From NCBI GenBank assembly GCA_003695205.1, contig RFIO01000059.1, forward strand, positions 1 through 8,884: 8,884 nucleotides of DNA, in the 5' to 3' direction. Under the pieces are notes generated by a model. The model did not search any database. It was not told where the DNA came from and saw only the letters and a list, made by a program, of their open reading frames with translations. The stretch is from Deltaproteobacteria bacterium. GTDB lineage: Bacteria; Desulfobacterota; Desulfuromonadia; Desulfuromonadales; Geothermobacteraceae. The position numbers and the translations under genes are program-made. This document shows positions 4,824 to 8,884 of the stretch, piece by piece (positions within the stretch are counted from its first letter, which is position 1; the number at the start of each line of letters is the position of its first letter).

Positions 4824-7016
4824 GTGGCACTTTCAAGACGACAGTTTCTGCAGATCTCGGGCGCCACCGCGGCCGGATGGGCGATGGCGAGTGTCTGCCC
4901 CAACTGGGGTCTGCTCAGGGCGGCGGAACAGGCGGGGGCAACGGCCCGCATTGTACCGACCTATTGTGAAATGTGTTTCTGGAAATGCGGGGTTCTTGCC
5001 AAGGTCATTGACGGTACCGTGGTCAAGCTGGAAGGCAACCCCGTGCATCCTCACTGCCGGGGCCGGCTGTGCGGCCGGGGCAATGGCGGTATCGGACTGC
5101 TTTATGACCCCGACCGTCTCAAAGCACCCCTGATTCGCACCGGCGAGCGGGGTGACGGCAAGTATCGCGAAGCGAGCTGGGAAGAGGCCCTGGCCTATGT
5201 TGCCGACAAAATGCAGGTGATCGCGGCCAAATATGGTCCCGAATCGCTGGCCCTGTTTACCCACGGGTCCGGGACCAGCCACTTCTATCCTCTCATGCGG
5301 GCCTTCGGCACCGAAAATGTGGCTATGCCCTCATTTGCCCAGTGCCGTGGTCCGCGGGTTGCCGCCTACGACCTGACGACCGGTATCGATATCGGTTCTC
5401 CCGAGCGCCTTGATATGCCGAACAGCAAGGTGGTGGTTCTGCTCGGCTCGCATCTGGGCGAAAACATGCACAGCTCCCAGGTGCAGGATTTCACCCAGGC
5501 GATTGACAACGGCGCGACCATCATTGTCGTTGATCCACGCTTCTCCACGGCGGCGGGCAAGGCTGATCACTGGCTGCCGATCCGCCCCGGCACCGACATG
5601 GCCTTGATTCTGGCCTGGATTCACCTGGTTCTTAAAAACGGCTGGTACGACAAGGACTACGTGGAACGCTACACCACGGGTTTCGAGGACATTCGCGACA
5701 GTTTCGATGCCTACACCCCGGAGTGGGCGGCCGCTGAAACTGACCTCAGACCAGATGTTATTCGTGAAACCGGGCGCATCATAGCCCGCAACGCACCAGC
5801 CGTTGCCCTGCATCCCGGCCGTCATGTCACCTGGGACGGCAACGATGTTCAGCGTGAGCGTGCCATCATCATTCTGCAGGCGTTGCTGGGAACCTGGGGG
5901 CGCAAGGGAGGAATCTTTCTGCCCTCGCCGGCCAAGTTGCCGCCGCTTCCGGGGGGCAAGGCCTTCCCCAAGCCGAAACGAAAGCCCCTGAACCGGGGAG
6001 ATTTCCCTTTCGCGGGAGGGGAGGGCGTTACCAATGCCGTACGCGCCTCCACCCTGAGCGGCGAGCCCTATCCGATCAAGGGCTGGTTCGTGTCGGGGAC
6101 CAACCTTTTGGCGACCCTGCCGAATCCCGAAGAGACCCGACAGGCGATCAGGAATCTCGATCTGCTGGTGGCGGTGGATGTCATGCCGACCGATACGGTG
6201 GTTCATGCCGACGTGATTCTGCCCGAGTGCACCTATCTCGAGCGCCACGACGCCATCGCCCAGCTGCGGGGGCGCGAGCTGGCACTGGCTATCAGGCAGC
6301 CGGCCGTCGAACCTCTCTACAACACCAAACCCGCCTGGTGGATCGCCAGGAGTCTGGCGAACAAACTCGGTCTCGGTGACTATTTCCCCTGGGAGCATTA
6401 CGCCGAAAAGCTGGAAGAAGACTGCCTGGTCTGGGATGTCGATTTCGAGGAGCTGAAGCAGAAAGGCGTGATTGTCTTCCCGGGATCGGCAGCCCCCTAC
6501 ATCACAGCCACCAATCCGCCTCGCTTCAAGACCGAAAGCGGCAAACTGCAGCTCTACAGTGAAGAGCTTGAGCTGGAAGATTTTGCACCGGTGCCCGAGT
6601 ACGTTCAAAACCCCCAGCCGAAAAACGGCGAGTTCCGCCTGATCTACGGACGCAGTCCGGTGCATACCTTTTCCAGAACAGTCAACAATCCGGTTCTGAC
6701 CGAGCTTTTCGCCGAAAACGAAGTCTGGCTCAACGCCGGCGTGGCTGAGGAAATGGGACTCAAAAGCGGCGCGCTGGTGCGGCTGGTCAACCAGGATGAC
6801 GTGTTGAGCGATCCAGTCAGGGTCAAGGTGACAGAGCGCATCCGCACCGATTGTGTCTACCTGGTGCATGGCTTTGGCGCCAAAAGCAAGAGGCTGAACA
6901 GGGCCTTCGGACGTGGTGTCAGCGACCAGGACCTGATCACCCGTTATGCCGTCGATCCGATCGCTGGTACCACGGGGATGAGGGTCAATTTCGTCAAGAT
7001 CAGAAAGGAGGCCTGA
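4824..7016 (+). CDS. Molybdopterin oxidoreductase catalytic subunit, PsrA/PhsA/SrrA-like
   Basis: This 730-residue periplasmic catalytic subunit belongs to the DMSO-reductase superfamily. The N-terminus has a Tat signal with SRRQFLQ (4-10). Residues 48, 51, 55 and 83 form the Cys-X2-Cys-X3-Cys-X27-Cys ligand set of the proximal [4Fe-4S] cluster, ending in GRLCGRG; Cys78 is an extra cysteine within it. Cys174 in FAQCRGPR is at the position of the Mo-coordinating cysteine of PsrA-type enzymes. The C-terminal domain (about 605-726, from VHTFSRTVNNP to the end) is the molybdopterin-dinucleotide-binding fold. The length matches polysulfide and thiosulfate reductases (PsrA, PhsA) and the roughly 80-kDa selenite reductase SrrA rather than longer arsenate reductases. 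Translation starts at GTG, seven bases after AAGGAG (4811-4816). The iron-sulfur subunit follows with one base between stop and start. The substrate cannot be read from the sequence; selenite is favoured by the neighbours, with polysulfide, thiosulfate or tellurite as alternatives. Confidence 0.93.
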   Translation: MALSRRQFLQISGATAAGWAMASVCPNWGLLRAAEQAGATARIVPTYCEMCFWKCGVLAKVIDGTVVKLEGNPVHPHCRGRLCGRGNGGIGLLYDPDRLKAPLIRTGERGDGKYREASWEEALAYVADKMQVIAAKYGPESLALFTHGSGTSHFYPLMRAFGTENVAMPSFAQCRGPRVAAYDLTTGIDIGSPERLDMPNSKVVVLLGSHLGENMHSSQVQDFTQAIDNGATIIVVDPRFSTAAGKADHWLPIRPGTDMALILAWIHLVLKNGWYDKDYVERYTTGFEDIRDSFDAYTPEWAAAETDLRPDVIRETGRIIARNAPAVALHPGRHVTWDGNDVQRERAIIILQALLGTWGRKGGIFLPSPAKLPPLPGGKAFPKPKRKPLNRGDFPFAGGEGVTNAVRASTLSGEPYPIKGWFVSGTNLLATLPNPEETRQAIRNLDLLVAVDVMPTDTVVHADVILPECTYLERHDAIAQLRGRELALAIRQPAVEPLYNTKPAWWIARSLANKLGLGDYFPWEHYAEKLEEDCLVWDVDFEELKQKGVIVFPGSAAPYITATNPPRFKTESGKLQLYSEELELEDFAPVPEYVQNPQPKNGEFRLIYGRSPVHTFSRTVNNPVLTELFAENEVWLNAGVAEEMGLKSGALVRLVNQDDVLSDPVRVKVTERIRTDCVYLVHGFGAKSKRLNRAFGRGVSDQDLITRYAVDPIAGTTGMRVNFVKIRKEA

Positions 7017-7017
7017 C

Positions 7018-7578
7018 ATGCCCCGTTATGCCATGGTGATCGACGAGCGGCGCTGCATCGGCTGCATGGCCTGCATAGCCGCCTGCAAGGCGGAAAACGA
7101 GGTTCCGCCCGGTTCTTTCAGGACCCGCGTGCGCGAGACCGTCGAAGGAAAGTTCCCCTATCTGCGTATGGAAATACGCTCGGAACTCTGCAATCACTGC
7201 GACAACCCGCCATGCGTCTACAACTGTCCGACCCAGGCTTCCTACAAGGATGAAGAGACCGGCATGGTGTTGCTGGCCAAGGAAAAATGTGTCGGCTGCA
7301 AGGCCTGTGTCGCCGCCTGCCCCTACGATGCCCGCTATGTGAACCACGAGAAGGGGGTCGTAGACAAGTGCACCTTCTGTTCGCACCGGGTTGCGAAAGG
7401 TGAGACAACGGCCTGCGTTACCACGTGCGTCGGGGGCTCCAGGGTTTTCGGCGATCTTGATGACCCCAAAAGCCTGGTCAGCCAGCTGCTGGCGCTGCAC
7501 CCCGCGGAGACCCTGCTTGCCAGCGCCGGAACCGAACCGAGGGTCTTCTACATCAGGCGCTCCGGGAAGCCGAAATAG
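7018..7578 (+). CDS. Four-cluster ferredoxin-like electron-transfer subunit (PsrB/SrrB-like)
   Basis: This 186-residue subunit passes electrons from the membrane subunit to the molybdoenzyme. Its 16 cysteines fall into the four classic groups of the DmsB/PsrB/NrfC family: 13-16-19-23, 58-61-66-70, 91-94-97-101 and 118-121-133-137. This is enough for four [4Fe-4S] clusters, with ligands exchanged between groups as in relatives of known structure. No ligand is missing. It has no signal peptide; family members of this kind are carried out by the Tat signal of the catalytic partner. The ATG lies one base beyond the upstream stop, with AAAGGAGG (7004-7011) inside the end of the upstream gene, so translation is probably coupled. 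The NrfD-type gene starts 12 bases after the stop. The length (about 185) is typical of PsrB. Confidence 0.95.
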   Translation: MPRYAMVIDERRCIGCMACIAACKAENEVPPGSFRTRVRETVEGKFPYLRMEIRSELCNHCDNPPCVYNCPTQASYKDEETGMVLLAKEKCVGCKACVAACPYDARYVNHEKGVVDKCTFCSHRVAKGETTACVTTCVGGSRVFGDLDDPKSLVSQLLALHPAETLLASAGTEPRVFYIRRSGKPK

Positions 7579-7589
7579 AGGAGGAAACC

Positions 7590-8558
7590 ATGGAAGTCAC
7601 TGTGACCGGAATCAATGCGCTGGCATTCCCGCATATCCACGTCTGGGACTGGCGGGTTGCCCTGTACCTTTTTCTCGGTGGACTCTCGGCGGGGCTTGCT
7701 GTCATGGCGGCGGTTCTTCACCTGTACCGCAATGGCGACCTGACCTACAAGGAAGGTTCGAGCTGGATCGCGCCACTCTTGGTGCCGGTTGTCCTTGGCA
7801 TCGGCATGCTGTTTATATTTCTCGACCTGGAAAACAAGTTGAATGTCTTCAGGTTTTATATGACGGTGCAAATTCTTTCGCCCATGTCCTGGGGATCCTG
7901 GGGGTTGCTGGCCTTTTTCCCGCTGAGTGCCCTGTTTGCTCTGGGGGCTCTGCCCGAAAGGCATTATGGCTGGCTGAAACTGACCTTTCTGAAGACGCTT
8001 GCCAGAAACATGAACCGTCAACTGCAGTGCCTGGCCATCCTCAACCTGCTGATGGGGGTCTTCATAGGTATCTACACCGGTGTGCTGCTCAGTTCATTCG
8101 TCGCACGGCCGCTATGGAACTCGTCGATTCTGCCGATCCTGTTCCTGCTTTCGGCACTGTCGGCGGGGGCGGCACTGATGATCATCGTTGCCCGCAGCCT
8201 GCAGGCGAAACTGTTTTTCACCAAGCTCGACGTCATTCTGATTGCAGCCGAAATGACTGTTCTGCCGCTCTTTTTCTACGGCCAGTACACATCCTCGGCG
8301 GCACACAGGATGTCGATTCTGCCGTTTTTTACCTTTACCCATGAATACCTGTGGTACGGCGCAGCCATTATCCTGATCGGCGTGGTTTTCCCGTTCGCCC
8401 TGGTTCTCAAGATGATTGAGCTTCGCCCGGGTCATGTCAGCGAAATAACACGCGGAGTGATTTTCCGTATGCATCTCAGTGCGACCCTGGTGCTGATCGG
8501 CAGCGCCGTGGTCCGGTTCGCTTTTGTCTATGCAGGGCAGTTGAGCAGCTTCAGTTAG
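7590..8558 (+). CDS. NrfD/PsrC-type quinol-oxidising membrane subunit
   Basis: This 322-residue integral membrane protein has eight predicted transmembrane helices, at about 23-45, 59-80, 98-120, 146-170, 178-202, 212-230, 253-276 and 293-315. Motifs of the NrfD/PsrC family are clear: WDWRVALYLFLGGLSAG (19-35), LDLENKLNVFRFY (78-90), SPMSWGSWG (97-105), YTGVLLSS (162-169) and PLWNSSILPILFLLSALSAG (174-193). Proteins of this type hold the quinol site and anchor the iron-sulfur and molybdoenzyme subunits on the periplasmic face. They do not bind haem, unlike the cytochrome b anchors of PhsC or nitrate reductase. AGGAGG (7579-7584) gives a five-base spacer to the ATG. It is the last gene before the terminator, completing an A-B-C set. 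No dedicated TorD-like chaperone gene is visible in this window. Confidence 0.94.
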   Translation: MEVTVTGINALAFPHIHVWDWRVALYLFLGGLSAGLAVMAAVLHLYRNGDLTYKEGSSWIAPLLVPVVLGIGMLFIFLDLENKLNVFRFYMTVQILSPMSWGSWGLLAFFPLSALFALGALPERHYGWLKLTFLKTLARNMNRQLQCLAILNLLMGVFIGIYTGVLLSSFVARPLWNSSILPILFLLSALSAGAALMIIVARSLQAKLFFTKLDVILIAAEMTVLPLFFYGQYTSSAAHRMSILPFFTFTHEYLWYGAAIILIGVVFPFALVLKMIELRPGHVSEITRGVIFRMHLSATLVLIGSAVVRFAFVYAGQLSSFS

Positions 8559-8601
8559 TCAGTCCTGTTGGGTCATATCCAGGCGCCTCCTTCTGGATGT
8601 C

Positions 8602-8632
8602 GGCCGGGGCTTGTTCGCCCCGGCCCTTTTTT
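8602..8632 (+). terminator. Intrinsic terminator of the reductase cluster
   Basis: GGCCGGGGC (8602-8610) and GCCCCGGCC (8617-8625) form a perfect 9-bp GC-rich stem with a 6-base loop, followed after one C by six T (8627-8632). It lies 43 bases after the stop of the NrfD-type gene. It separates the cluster from the downstream cytochrome, which then needs its own promoter or read-through. Confidence 0.92.
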
Positions 8633-8678
8633 ATCGGTGACCCCGAAAGGTCCGGATGTTAGTTTTAGGAGCATGGCG

Positions 8679-8686
8679 AGGAGGAG
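8679..8686 (+). promoter_or_regulatory. Ribosome binding site of the cytochrome gene
   Basis: AGGAGGAG precedes the ATG at 8700 by 13 bases, a rather long spacer. An in-frame ATG at 8673 has TAGGAG (8666-8671) only one base upstream, too close to use, and would place the purine tract inside the gene. The 8700 start also gives a cleaner lipoprotein signal. No convincing promoter could be picked out in 8633-8678. Confidence 0.5.
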
Positions 8687-8699
8687 TTGGACAGGCAAA

Positions 8700-8884
8700 A
8701 TGAAGAGACCCTTTGGCATGTTGCAGCCCAGGATCTTCACTCTGCTGATGGCAGCCTGGGCCTGTCTGGTTTCGGCCTGCAGCCAGGCTCCTGAAACAAC
8801 CTGCCAAAAGTGTCATATCGGGCTGGAACAGGTCTCCCAAACACACGGGGGCTGCGTCGACTGCCATGGCGGCGACCCGCGGCA
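8700..8884 (+). CDS. Multiheme cytochrome c lipoprotein, N-terminal part (window edge)
   Basis: The first 61 codons of an incomplete gene are present. Residues 1-26 form a lipoprotein signal peptide ending in VSAC, with Cys27 the lipidated residue and serine at +2, which favours the outer membrane. Two haem-binding motifs follow at once, CQKCH (35-39) and CVDCH (52-56). His49 in THGGC is a candidate axial ligand, and CHGGDP is typical of densely packed multiheme cytochromes of Desulfuromonadia. The gene runs off the window, so haem number and length are unknown. It lies 141 bases after the NrfD-type gene on the same strand but beyond a strong terminator. In G. sulfurreducens, lipoprotein cytochromes (ExtK, ExtL) follow the rhodanese-porin genes, so it may be functionally tied to the porin here. 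The assignment to a multiheme lipoprotein is firm; the role is inference. Confidence 0.88.
   Translation, partial: MKRPFGMLQPRIFTLLMAAWACLVSACSQAPETTCQKCHIGLEQVSQTHGGCVDCHGGDPR

Noticed and set aside
5331..7019. A 562-codon open frame on the minus strand opposite the molybdoenzyme gene.
   Set aside because: The plus-strand gene has every expected cofactor motif. The minus frame has no recognisable motif and arises from GC-rich third positions.
7391..8344. A 317-codon plus-strand frame overlapping the iron-sulfur and NrfD-type genes.
   Set aside because: It runs out of frame through two clearly recognisable genes and its translation lacks motifs or membrane pattern.

Overview
The window looks like chromosome of an anaerobic, metal- or chalcogen-respiring diderm bacterium of the Desulfuromonas/Geobacter type. 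The grounds are high-GC coding DNA, an OprP-like porin, an outer-membrane rhodanese lipoprotein, a quinol-linked molybdenum oxidoreductase and a multiheme lipoprotein cytochrome in one locus. The assignment rests on family resemblance and gene order only; no database search was possible.

Layout. Positions 1-159 hold no gene that can be supported. A LysR-type regulator (160-1074, minus) is transcribed away from the rest. A 142-base divergent intergenic region carries two perfect inverted repeats and a plausible sigma-70-type promoter pointing right. A closely spaced plus-strand cluster follows: a rhodanese-domain lipoprotein (1217-3115), an outer-membrane porin (3149-4369), a small secreted lysine-rich protein whose only cysteine is its last residue (4445-4765), a Tat-exported molybdopterin/[4Fe-4S] catalytic subunit (4824-7016), a four-cluster ferredoxin-like subunit (7018-7578) and an NrfD/PsrC-type membrane subunit (7590-8558). 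A strong intrinsic terminator (8602-8632) closes the cluster. Beyond it starts a lipoprotein multiheme cytochrome c (8700 to the window edge, incomplete).

How the genes may work together. The last three genes of the cluster form a complete PsrABC/PhsA-like complex: quinol would be oxidised in the membrane by the NrfD-type subunit, electrons would pass through four iron-sulfur clusters, and the Mo-bisMGD subunit would reduce a substrate in the periplasm. Rhodanese genes accompany an A-B-C set of this kind in the respiratory selenite reductase (Srr) operon of Bacillus selenitireducens. The rhodanese lipoprotein, porin and small secreted protein recall the start of the Geobacter sulfurreducens extHIJKL cluster, whose porin-like ExtI has been implicated in selenite and tellurite reduction. 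The best hypothesis is therefore a selenite (or other chalcogen: polysulfide, thiosulfate, tellurite) respiration locus. It would combine outer-membrane entry and sulfur/selenium handling with an inner-membrane terminal reductase, under the control of an unusually cysteine-rich LysR protein. The substrate is inference.
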